From Clostridiales bacterium (GTDB taxonomy: Bacteria; Bacillota; Clostridia; Peptostreptococcales; Anaerovoracaceae), in the NCBI GenBank assembly GCA_009778415.1, contig WRJV01000330.1:1-18004 (forward strand): a DNA stretch of 18,004 bases, written 5' to 3'. This document shows, piece by piece, positions 8,358-14,730 of the stretch (positions are counted from its first letter, which is position 1; each line of letters starts with the position of its first letter). The notes under the pieces are model-generated. The model made no database searches. It saw only the letters and a list, made by a program, of their open reading frames with translations, and had not been told where the DNA came from. A program made the position numbers and the translations under genes.

Positions 8358-9023
8358 TCACCTCACATCTTCGCGGACTACGGACCTTGGCCCGCCGTCC
8401 CTGCTGGTCCGCCAATCCCTGATCTCGTTTATTTCAAGCAGCTCGTCCAGCCTGCCGAGCCGTTTCATCCTGTCGTAAATCAACTGCCACGCGCAGTCCG
8501 TGTCCGGGTCTATCTCGCATTTGCCTGAAGACGAACCGCCGCAAGGGCCGTTGAAATTGCTCTTTGAGCACCTTGTCACAGGGCATACGCCGCCTGTTTT
8601 CGCAAGCATGCAGTTTCCGCAGCCTTGGCACATTTCAGTCCAGTAGCCTATATCCCTGTTGACGCCAATGAATTCGGTGTTGAGCCCGGGAAGCACCACT
8701 TTGTCGGGGAATTTCTCTGCCAAAAACTGCACTCCGGCCCCGCACCCCAAGGACAGTATGCACTCTGCGCTGCCCAACGCCTCCTCGTTTTCGTCGAGGA
8801 ACTCCATGTCGCACTGCCTTGTGGGGCATGTGACGGATGTCTTTAGGCATCCGCCCCTTGATTTTGCCTCGATTTCGAGGGCGTCCGCCAGCCTTATAGC
8901 CTCTTTTTCCCCTCCTGACATGCATACGGTGACGCATGTGCCGCATGCCGCAACGACTGCGGATTTGAAGCCTTCAAGGGAACTTATTATCTCATCTATG
9001 CTTTTCTGTTCAGCAATTATCAT
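8358..9023 (-). CDS. metV: MetV, cysteine-rich partner of MetF
   Basis: 221 residues, full length for the MetV family (also annotated as methylenetetrahydrofolate reductase C-terminal domain protein). Cysteines fall in conserved sets: ACGTCVTVC (26-34), C59/C66/C71, SLGCGAG (91-97), CQGCGNCMLAKTGGVCPVTRC (132-152) and NGPCGGSSSGKCE (158-170), with the closing C177-A-W motif and YDRMKR. MetV binds metal clusters and is required for activity of the acetogen-type reductase with MetF, relaying electrons to its flavin. The ATG at 9023 lies inside the end of the upstream gene (14-base overlap) behind GGAGGTG. The C-terminal tail after about residue 205 is polar and Arg-rich and looks non-conserved. 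Confidence 0.94.
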   Translation of the reverse strand: MIIAEQKSIDEIISSLEGFKSAVVAACGTCVTVCMSGGEKEAIRLADALEIEAKSRGGCLKTSVTCPTRQCDMEFLDENEEALGSAECILSLGCGAGVQFLAEKFPDKVVLPGLNTEFIGVNRDIGYWTEMCQGCGNCMLAKTGGVCPVTRCSKSNFNGPCGGSSSGKCEIDPDTDCAWQLIYDRMKRLGRLDELLEINEIRDWRTSRDGGPRSVVREDVR

Positions 9024-10410
9024 TCAGCACCTCCAAAATTTCGTCCCTTGCAGCATTTGGCATGGCATGGGACGTCTTGATGCAGTAGGCCCGCTTCTTG
9101 TCAACGCCAGCTTTTTCAAGCATCGCCGAAAGGCGCTGGGCTTGTTTGCATGCGCTCTTGTTCCCGGTAAAATGCCTGCAAGCGTCGTCCATGCAGACGA
9201 GGGCCACCACTTTCCCGTAAGACCGCAGGGCGGCGGACATCTGCTCAAACCCTATCCTGCCGCCGCAGGGCACGGTTTCGCAATCTATCTTTGCCGCCAG
9301 CTCGCCGAGCCCCGGCAGTATCTCCCGCAAGGCGATTTCCCCGGAATTCTCGCAGCAGAACATCTTGACCTTGCCCGATTTGCCCTGTAAGCTTGCGGCT
9401 GCAAATTCGTCGCCGGACATCGCGATCGCGTTGCCCGGGCATACGGCCGCGCAGGCGCCGCAGCCCTCGCATGCGCTTTCCATGTTTTGCATCACCCGGT
9501 TCTCATCGTCGGGTGCCATTGCCCCATGGGGGCAGGCGCGGTAGCAGGTATAGCAGAAAGCGCATTTGTCGCCGTCCACGGTCGCGTGGTTTTTGTCTTC
9601 GCCGGCTTCCTTTGCGACAGCCCCTGCTGTGGAAACTATGAATTCCAAGGTTTCCTGCAGCCAGCTTTCGGAATTGTCTGGGTTTATGTAGTACACGCCT
9701 TTCCTGCCCGTAAGCGCAGGGGCCAAGAAATACCTGCTTTCGTTGACATAGCCCGCCTCGTCTGCTTTGAGCCGCAGCTTTTTGGCGAGCATTGAAAACT
9801 TTTCCGACACCCCGTGCCCGCTGTCCGTGGCTATGAACTGGGTTTTCAGGTTGACGTCTTGCACCCCGTCGGAAACTTCGATGTCGAAGCTTTCGGCGCC
9901 TTCATCGTAGGATATCGCCAGTTTTTCGTATTTTATGAATGTAACGCCGGCGTTCCTGGCTTTTAAGTAAAGCTCCTCGCTGCCGCTTGCCGCAGTCCTC
10001 ATGAACCTGAACAAAAAGACTGTACTTGCTTTTTTCGACGCAAGCACGAGCGCTTCCTCAAGGGCCCTGGCCGTTGAAGCCGGCGGCGACTCGTTGAAAT
10101 AATCCAGCAGTATGACCACCGGGCTTTTTGCCTTGAAAGCCCACGCCCCCTCCATGGCAGCTGCGTCAAAGATGGATGCCGGCATGCCGCCTCCCATGTC
10201 TGGCATAGGCTTCCTGTCCGGTTCTGTTACAATTACAAGCGCTGCCTCAACCTCGCCTGTGCCGGTTTTGGCTTTAAACTCCCCAGCTTCTCCCGAAAAA
10301 GACTTTATTTCGCCTATGTCGGAAATCACCGCAGCGGAATGCCCTTGCGCTGTCAGGCATTTCTCTATTTCTCCGTTTATTCCGTTTTGGCCTAAAATCA
10401 ATACGTTCAT
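9010..10410 (-). CDS. HdrA/MvhD-like iron-sulfur protein lacking the FAD-binding motif (QmoB-like layout)
   Basis: 466 residues from ATG at 10410, whose ATGA overlaps the upstream stop; GGAGGAAGAT precedes it. The N-terminal part (1-270) starts like a Rossmann fold (MNVLILGQNG) but has no GxGxxG FAD motif. The stretch FLFRFMRTAASGSEELYLKA aligns by eye with the YREIRSYGLSETFYRRA part of the large HdrA here, so it appears to be a decayed or specialised HdrA-type domain. Two [4Fe-4S] motifs follow: CAFCYTCYRACP (283-294) and CEGCGACAAVCP (314-325). An MvhD-like C-terminus has FCCENSG (351-357), PCGGRI (381-386) and VCMDDACRHFTGN (405-417), divergent from the strict MvhD pattern. This layout recalls QmoB and fused HdrA-MvhD proteins. 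A structural and electron-relay role next to the short HdrA and MetV is inferred. Confidence 0.82.
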   Translation of the reverse strand: MNVLILGQNGINGEIEKCLTAQGHSAAVISDIGEIKSFSGEAGEFKAKTGTGEVEAALVIVTEPDRKPMPDMGGGMPASIFDAAAMEGAWAFKAKSPVVILLDYFNESPPASTARALEEALVLASKKASTVFLFRFMRTAASGSEELYLKARNAGVTFIKYEKLAISYDEGAESFDIEVSDGVQDVNLKTQFIATDSGHGVSEKFSMLAKKLRLKADEAGYVNESRYFLAPALTGRKGVYYINPDNSESWLQETLEFIVSTAGAVAKEAGEDKNHATVDGDKCAFCYTCYRACPHGAMAPDDENRVMQNMESACEGCGACAAVCPGNAIAMSGDEFAAASLQGKSGKVKMFCCENSGEIALREILPGLGELAAKIDCETVPCGGRIGFEQMSAALRSYGKVVALVCMDDACRHFTGNKSACKQAQRLSAMLEKAGVDKKRAYCIKTSHAMPNAARDEILEVLNDNC

Positions 10411-11411
10411 ATCTTCCTCCACCGGGCAAGCACTTCGCTTGCAACTGCGACAGAGTCAGCCCAGGTTTCCTCTATCTTCATCGGCCGCTTTGCGCAGCCT
10501 GAAACGAAAACCCCTGAATCCCAACTGTCTCCCGCGATTTTCAAAAACCCGTCTTTGTCTTGGCCGAGCCTGCACAGCTCGGCTGTCATCTCAGCGTCGT
10601 CTGGCGGGTGTATGCCGTCAGAAAGCACGACAATGTCAAATTCGCGCCTGCACAGCCCTCCGCTTGCCATGTCTTCGTATTCGACGGTGGCCGGCGACTC
10701 GGCAGTTATTTTTAGCGGCCTGCTTTTGATGAACTCAATGCCCAGCTCCTCCAAGCTAGCGAAATAGTCGCCGCTTGCAACCGCCTGAAGCTCCATGTAG
10801 AAAAACGTTATCCTGCATTCCGGGTAAATCTGCCTTATCACCTTGGCCGCCCGCGTGGAATAGGAGCAGCACACCCTTGAGCAGTTCATCGCCCCTTCTT
10901 TTTTGTCGCGGGAGCCCACGCACTGTATGAAGCATACGCTCTGAGGCGCCTTGTCAAAGAGCGACTCTTTGCTCCTTCCCTTCATGAGCGCCTCAAGCTC
11001 AAGCCCCCTGACAATGCCCAGCTTTCCGTCGATCTGCAGGTGGCCGCTGGACGCAGGGGATTCTTCAAACCCCGTCGCAACGACGATGGACGAAAGGCTG
11101 TTTACGTACCGTATCCCCTCCGGGGTTTTGAGCGCAGCAGAATAATCCCCCGGCCCGCCAGTCACGTCCACAAGCTTTGCGTTGCAGATTATGTCTATGT
11201 TTGAATTTTTCTCGGCCTTTTCAAAGAGCCCGCCCACAAGGCACACACCGCAGTTGTTGCACTTGTCTGTCGCCTTGCACCCATAGCTCCTGACCTTGCC
11301 GCCAGCCTGCCCGGTTTTCTCCGCGACCGTGACCTTCGCGCCGCCGGCTGCCAATTCGCACGCAACGGTACACCCGGACAATCCTCCGCCAATCACAAGC
11401 ACTTGTAACAT
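10407..11411 (-). CDS. Short HdrA-like FAD protein (QmoA-like), first gene of the operon
   Basis: 334 residues from ATG at 11411. GAGGAGAAGG lies directly ahead; a longer frame to 11519 exists but its extra N-terminus is leader-like and contains this Shine-Dalgarno. The FAD motif is GGGLSG (8-13), followed by EKTGQAGGKV. KCNNCGVC (50-57) stands where full HdrA has NDCSACIL. CVGSRD with C164, C177, C181 and C182 (CSRVCC) is the conserved HdrA cysteine set, and YMELQAVASGDYFASLEELG matches the HdrA core. It lacks the HdrA N-terminal domain, the ferredoxin insert and C-terminal clusters, as QmoA does. The next gene carries those Fe-S modules, so the pair may act as one split HdrA-MvhD. FAD binding is well supported; partner and direction of electron flow are inferred. 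Confidence 0.87.
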   Translation of the reverse strand: MLQVLVIGGGLSGCTVACELAAGGAKVTVAEKTGQAGGKVRSYGCKATDKCNNCGVCLVGGLFEKAEKNSNIDIICNAKLVDVTGGPGDYSAALKTPEGIRYVNSLSSIVVATGFEESPASSGHLQIDGKLGIVRGLELEALMKGRSKESLFDKAPQSVCFIQCVGSRDKKEGAMNCSRVCCSYSTRAAKVIRQIYPECRITFFYMELQAVASGDYFASLEELGIEFIKSRPLKITAESPATVEYEDMASGGLCRREFDIVVLSDGIHPPDDAEMTAELCRLGQDKDGFLKIAGDSWDSGVFVSGCAKRPMKIEETWADSVAVASEVLARWRKI

Positions 11412-11442
11412 ATCCTTCTCCTCGAACATATAAATTAACGCG

Positions 11443-11474
11443 GGCAGCCGCCCAAAGCAAACGCCGGGGCTGCC
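11443..11474 (-). promoter_or_regulatory. GC-rich hairpin in the leader of the metF/Hdr operon
   Basis: The arms GGCAGCC (11443-11449) and GGCTGCC (11468-11474) are a perfect 7-bp inverted repeat and can extend inward by two more pairs past a bulge. It lies about 30 bases upstream of the first start codon, just before an AT-rich stretch and the Shine-Dalgarno. No uridine run follows, so it is not a standard terminator. It could stabilise the mRNA 5' end or modulate translation; function is not shown. Confidence 0.4.
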
Positions 11475-11548
11475 AAAACCGCCTCTTTCTCCATAATAAA
11501 TAATATCCGAATTTGGCATTTTTTTTTATTATTTCTTACGGTTGTTTT

Positions 11549-11554
11549 AGTATA
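11549..11554 (-). promoter_or_regulatory. Possible -10 box of the metF/Hdr operon
   Basis: On the minus strand TATACT occurs in an A/T-rich stretch about 140 bases ahead of the first gene. No convincing -35 hexamer lies 16-18 bases upstream (best match TTCCCT), so this is only a candidate. The A-rich leader between it and the gene (11412-11548) holds the hairpin at 11443-11474 and no gene. Confidence 0.22.
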
Positions 11555-11742
11555 ATTTTAAGTTTTTTCAGGGAATGTTTTGCTTCACCGCACAGTTTCC
11601 ATCATGTTTTGTGATTATTTTATCATTTTTTGGAACGCTCACTTTGGCGGCTTAAACGCAGCTAGCGGAACTAGCGGAACTAACTCGTGCAATGTTGTTC
11701 CGGTGGCCTTTTTGGTGTGCCTTATTTGCCGTTTTTATAGGT
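11555..11742. other. Intergenic stretch between the metF/Hdr operon and gene debris, with a 9-bp tandem repeat
   Basis: No gene is supported here. The only clear structure is a direct tandem repeat CTAGCGGAA at 11662-11670 and 11671-11679, followed by a partial third CTA. The composition is mixed, more AT-rich than the operon. I see no terminator with a T run. Confidence 0.4.
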
Positions 11743-12042
11743 TTAAGGCGCCTCAAATATTTCGACGATTTCCCATTTCCCATTTTCTTTATGAATTTTC
11801 CATTTTGTTGGGATGCGACCGCTACCATCAAATTGCTTTCCGCTTGACTCAAAGGCTTTATTTGAATAAATAGCCCAAATATACCCGTCCTTAAAATTGT
11901 GAATGGTAAAATACCGAATCAGTGAAACTTCAGTCTCTCCGATGTCAGTTTCTTGTGCGGACAATGAACACTGTTTCATTGCCAATAACTTTGACCAGGG
12001 TTGATACTGCTGAGGGTTTGTATGACCCGCGTATTCAATCAT
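11743..12042 (-). CDS. Small orphan protein, probably a gene fragment
   Basis: A 99-residue frame from ATG at 12042 that ends TKWKIHKENGKWEIVEIFEAP. The closing strand pattern (W-K-I then G-K-W-E-I-V-E-I-F) resembles the last strands of small NTF2-like or lipoprotein-type domains, but I do not recognise the family. It has no signal peptide and no good Shine-Dalgarno, and the frame continues open upstream into the RHS debris, so it is probably the 3' part of a longer gene joined there. It begins 5 bases after the RHS stop codon, the position where an RHS immunity gene would lie; this is suggestive only. AT content is much higher than in the adjacent RHS sequence, so the two have different origins. 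Confidence 0.45.
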   Translation of the reverse strand: MIEYAGHTNPQQYQPWSKLLAMKQCSLSAQETDIGETEVSLIRYFTIHNFKDGYIWAIYSNKAFESSGKQFDGSGRIPTKWKIHKENGKWEIVEIFEAP

Positions 12043-12046
12043 ACCA

Positions 12047-12233
12047 TTATTTATAGAGGTAACCGCCCAGCATCGCCTGGTACGCCGAGTCGATGTTGCT
12101 CTGCGCTTGCGACGAGCTCGAACTGCTGCGCATGCCCGGTCGGGTCCCAGTACTTGATTGGGTTTCCCGTACAGTACGTGTACAAATTCAAGCTCAGCGG
12201 GTCCACCGTGCTGCCCCAGCTGTTGTAGGCGTT
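12047..12233 (-). pseudogene. C-terminal remnant of an RHS-repeat protein
   Basis: Minus-strand translation from 12233 reads NAYNSWGSTVDPLSLNLY, then TYCTGNPIKYWDPTGHAQQ. This is the hallmark end of the RHS core (DPL...LNLYxYxxxNPxxxxDPxG). Immediately afterwards the sensible frame shifts by one base to SSSSQAQSNIDSAYQAMLGG and stops at 12047-12049. Only about 60 codons remain; RHS proteins normally exceed a thousand residues. The upstream part is missing (12234 onward is unrelated), so this is a truncated, probably frameshifted relic. In intact systems the region after DPxG is the variable toxic tip. GC content resembles the Hdr operon and not the neighbouring DNA. Confidence 0.8.
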
Positions 12234-12242
12234 TGTTTAAGG

Positions 12243-12500
12243 GACTCACATGCAGAATCCGTGTAAGTGGCTATTTTCAAGGGTTTCCGACGATATGATT
12301 TTACAACGCACAACCAGAAACCAATCAGGATACGGATTCTAGCCCAAACCACAGCGGAAACAGAATCAACCGAACTGTGTTCATATTCAATTGTCAAGGA
12401 ACTGCAATCCTAATCATGACAAGTGAATTATAACATGAATTTGGTAATGAAATCCAGTTTTTTCACTTGTTCCTGCTGAGGACAAGCGGAAGCGGACAGC
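12243..12500. other. Non-coding or degraded stretch with a 9-bp inverted repeat
   Basis: No gene is supported. AGAATCCGT at 12254-12262 and its reverse complement ACGGATTCT at 12332-12340 form a perfect 9-bp inverted repeat 69 bases apart. A minus-strand frame (12194-12397) crosses the RHS debris boundary and does not look like one protein. The stretch may be the edge of a lost mobile element, but I cannot name one. Confidence 0.35.
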
Positions 12501-12731
12501 ATGAACACTCAATCTGTGCAAATATTCCATCTGCTGATGGATTACGCTGACGGCCTTATAAGGGAGCTTCCTTTTTCCGGGGTAGAGCTTGTGGAGTTTG
12601 GGTTTTGCCCTGATTGGCTTGGCATCAATCCACGCTGGGAACAGGTGGATTGGGACAAGGAGCCGTTTTTCCTGAAAGGCGATTGGAACCTCCCCGAAGT
12701 GTTCCGTTTTCCGGCAATGTCGGCAACATAG
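12501..12731 (+). CDS. Small acidic, tryptophan-rich hypothetical protein
   Basis: A 76-residue frame from ATG at 12501 to TAG. It has four tryptophans (near FCPDWLG, NPRWEQ, VDWDKE and KGDWNLP) and an amphipathic N-terminus, MNTQSVQIFHLLMDYADGLI. This amino-acid mix is more protein-like than the opposite strand. I do not recognise the family. It has no signal peptide, cysteine motif or membrane segment, and the ribosome site is weak (GGAAGCGG 8-10 bases ahead). It ends 30 bases before the broken acetyltransferase gene on the same strand. Given the debris around it, it may be a fragment of something larger. Confidence 0.45.
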   Translation: MNTQSVQIFHLLMDYADGLIRELPFSGVELVEFGFCPDWLGINPRWEQVDWDKEPFFLKGDWNLPEVFRFPAMSAT

Positions 12732-12761
12732 CAACAAATAATTGAAAGCGAGGAAGTATAT

Positions 12762-13341
12762 ATGCCTGCTAAATTTAGAAATTACAATTCTAATCCTCTA
12801 TTCGGCGAGGATTACCATGCGCTCAGAAACTTTTTGATAAAGTTGGACCGCTAAAACTATCATTTTGGCCGTTGGGACTGGATGATAACGCATGGTTATC
12901 TCGACAAAAGCGGCTTGCCCCATATTGGTCTTTGGGAAGAAAATGGCGAAATTGTAGCGGTTGCTACTTATGATTGCGGTCTTGGTAAAGCGTTTCTTTT
13001 GATTTCGGAAAGCCATCGCCATTTGGGAGAAGAAATGCTCTTGTATGCAAAGGACGCACTTGCTAAGGATGGAAAATCCACTATGCTTTACCTGAAGGTT
13101 TTACGATTACCAGCATGACGGACACCTACGACCTGTACAAATATGGGCAAGCACTTTAAAAATCGCCGTTGTCGCGCCGAATGGAGATTTTGTGTCGTAC
13201 TGTGGAATGTGGCAGGACAGCGCATCACAAAGCGCATTGGTCGAGCCTGTCGCAACAGACCCGGCCTACCGCAAAATAGGGCTTGGCAAAGCGGCGGTAC
13301 TGGAAGCGGTACGCCGCTGCGGAACACTCGGAGCAAAAATA
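12762..13341 (+). pseudogene. GNAT acetyltransferase, broken by a stop, deletions and truncation
   Basis: ATG at 12762 with AGGAAG ahead opens MPAKFRNYNSNPLFGEDYHA, but TAA at 12852-12854 ends it after 30 codons. The same frame resumes as HFGRWDWMITHGYLDKSGLP and continues to about 13080. Then the frame changes to YALPEGFTITSMTDTYDLYK (from about 13083) and stops at TAA 13157-13159. A third frame carries APNGDFVSYCGMW, then ALVEPVATDPAYRKIGLGKA, the acetyl-CoA loop (R-x-x-G-x-G), through to RRCGTLGAK. In intact homologues these blocks are separated by tens of residues missing here, and the C-terminus (beyond GAK) is lost. The gene therefore carries a nonsense mutation, two internal deletions with frame changes, and a 3' truncation. 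The family is secure; the substrate is unknown. Confidence 0.82.
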
Positions 13342-13667
13342 ACAAATGGGGGAATAAGTTATGACCACATCAACCGATATATCCCGGCGTTTTTGAATCT
13401 ACCGCAAAAGGCAGACGGCGTTCATGTCACACATGATGCGCCGATTTCCTATACTTACCCGAACCATGAATCCGTGATAAAAAACCTCATTCGCGTCGCA
13501 GGCAAAAAAATCTGTATCAGCGTTTACAGCCGTCTTGCGTGGGCGTGGGCATGGGCAAAGATAACCTTGTGGCAATCGCGGACATATAGGTGGAAGGTTC
13601 TTCATTCTCCATATCGGCGGGCGTTTTGCGTCTGCCGATATAACGGTTATGGTTTCAATTTTGTATC
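13342..13667 (+). pseudogene. Unidentified coding debris downstream of the acetyltransferase remnant
   Basis: The last acetyltransferase frame runs on into SYDHINRYIPAFLNLPQKAD and VHVTHDAPISYTYPNHES, which look like real protein but not the acetyltransferase C-terminus. Further on, protein-like text is scattered over frames (GVGMGKDNLVAIADI, then VEGSSFSISAGVLRLPI after a stop). I read this as fragments of one or more unrelated genes joined by deletion. I do not recognise the family, and no complete ORF is supported. Confidence 0.4.
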
Positions 13668-13696
13668 TTGCTGTTTGTTTGTGAATGTGGTATCAT
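13668..13696 (+). promoter_or_regulatory. Candidate promoter of the Rpn-family gene
   Basis: TTGCTG at 13668-13673 and TATCAT at 13691-13696 are spaced by 17 bases. The -10 matches 5 of 6 consensus bases and the -35 has the conserved TTG. Transcription would begin near 13703, which would place the GTG at 13700 outside the mRNA and favours the TTG start at 13718. Confidence 0.4.
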
Positions 13697-13717
13697 TAAG
13701 TGCAAGCGGGCATTGCT

Positions 13718-14533
13718 TTGACGGAACTCAAATACAAATTTACCTATGACACGCTGTTCAAATTACTGTTTGTGAAATATCCCGAATTACTCAAACGGCT
13801 TGTCGCGGCGATTCTCGGCATAGCGATTGACAGCATATCGGAGTTTTTAATCACGAATACGGAAATACCGCCCGAAGTAATAGGCGATAAGTTTTGCAAA
13901 CTCGACATTAGCATGATTGTCAACGGACAGAGGGTAAATCTTGAGGTTCAAGTCGAGAATGAAAAAGACTACCGCGAACGCTCCCTGTACCATTGGGCAA
14001 GGGTATACTCGTCCGCTCTCAAAGTTGGCAGTCCGTATTCATCGCTCCCGCGTGTAATCATCATCAGCATTGTGGATTTCCTGATGTTCAACTGCCCGGA
14101 ATACCGTTCGGAGTTTGGTGCGTTTGAAATAAACCGCCATGAATTGCTGTCGGATAAATTGTCAATGCTATATTTTGAAGTGCGAAAACTCCCAAAAGAG
14201 ATTGATAAAGAGAATGAATTGGAACTTATGCTGTCGCTGTTCCGCGCGAAAACGGAAGAAGATTTGAAACAGCTTGAAGCATTGGAGGTGGCTGTCGTGA
14301 CACAGGCAATCAGCGCGTATCGTGAAGTAGTGGTGTCCCCTGAATTTCGTGAACTGGAACGTCTGCGGGCAGAAGCGCGTAGTAATGAAGCGTCTGCGTT
14401 GAATCATGCGCGGTCGCAACGGGATATTGAAATTGCAAAAAGGCTTTTGAACGCTGGCGATACCGTAGACAAAATTATTACCATTACCGATTTGACCCGC
14501 GCAGAAGTAGAAGGACTACGGGACGCTGAATAA
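13718..14533 (+). CDS. Rpn-family recombination-promoting nuclease / PD-(D/E)XK transposase-like protein
   Basis: 271 residues if started at TTG 13718 (TELKYKFTYDTLFKLLFVKY, the usual opening of the family); an in-frame GTG at 13700 would add six residues. The nuclease core shows LDISMIVNGQRVNLEVQVEN, with D63, E76 and Q78 as the likely D...ExQ catalytic set, then YRERSLYHWARVYSSAL. The C-terminal part is charged and helical, and it closes with the repeated family tail (IAKRLLNAGDTVDKIITITDLT...EVEGL). Length and motifs suggest an intact gene. Rpn proteins are RecA-independent recombination nucleases, abundant as multicopy genes; some act in phage defence. It sits among broken genes with no partner gene, so I infer a mobile or fast-copied gene, not part of the metabolic operon. 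Confidence 0.88.
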   Translation: MTELKYKFTYDTLFKLLFVKYPELLKRLVAAILGIAIDSISEFLITNTEIPPEVIGDKFCKLDISMIVNGQRVNLEVQVENEKDYRERSLYHWARVYSSALKVGSPYSSLPRVIIISIVDFLMFNCPEYRSEFGAFEINRHELLSDKLSMLYFEVRKLPKEIDKENELELMLSLFRAKTEEDLKQLEALEVAVVTQAISAYREVVVSPEFRELERLRAEARSNEASALNHARSQRDIEIAKRLLNAGDTVDKIITITDLTRAEVEGLRDAE

Positions 14534-14545
14534 AATCAGCGTCCC
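14520..14545. repeat. Perfect 10-bp inverted repeat at the 3' end of the Rpn gene
   Basis: GGGACGCTGA (14520-14529) and TCAGCGTCCC (14536-14545) flank ATAAAA and span the stop codon at 14531-14533. The hairpin would be strong, but no T run follows on either strand, so it is a poor classical terminator. It may protect the 3' end of the mRNA or mark the boundary of a copied unit. Confidence 0.6.
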
Positions 14546-14730
14546 GTTCCATATCGCGCCTATAAATCCAAATCATGCGCCCTTGCCTGCGTCCGCTCTA
14601 ACGGTGCTTCGCGCATAATGTTCTCCGCGCCGCGCATGATTGACATGATGAGCCATATCGCGGACGGGAAAGACTTTGCCGAAACGGTACAGACGGACAC
14701 GGTCGCAAGATATAGACAGATAATTACAAG
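14546..14730. other. Spacer with a possible coding fragment
   Basis: Plus-strand text such as SAPRMIDMMSHIADGKDFAE and ETVQTDTVARYRQIITRQ (frame from 14618) has protein-like composition. However, the frame runs through the terminator hairpin and ends at 14812 inside the opposing permease gene, and I see no Shine-Dalgarno. It is most likely a gene fragment; no family is recognised. Confidence 0.3.

Noticed and set aside
12194..12397. Minus-strand frame of 67 codons that could be a small gene
   Set aside because: It crosses the boundary between unknown sequence and RHS debris in a frame different from the RHS one, so it cannot be a single original gene.
12243..12500. Group II intron or insertion sequence end
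   Set aside because: No domain V-like hairpin, no transposase or reverse transcriptase fragment and no target-site duplication could be seen; only a 9-bp inverted repeat remains.
12414..12737. Minus-strand frame of 107 codons
   Set aside because: Composition is less protein-like than the opposite frame at 12501-12731 and it has no ribosome site.
14520..14545. Hairpin at the end of the Rpn gene as a Rho-independent terminator
   Set aside because: No T run follows on either strand; the hairpin at 14731-14768 fits better.
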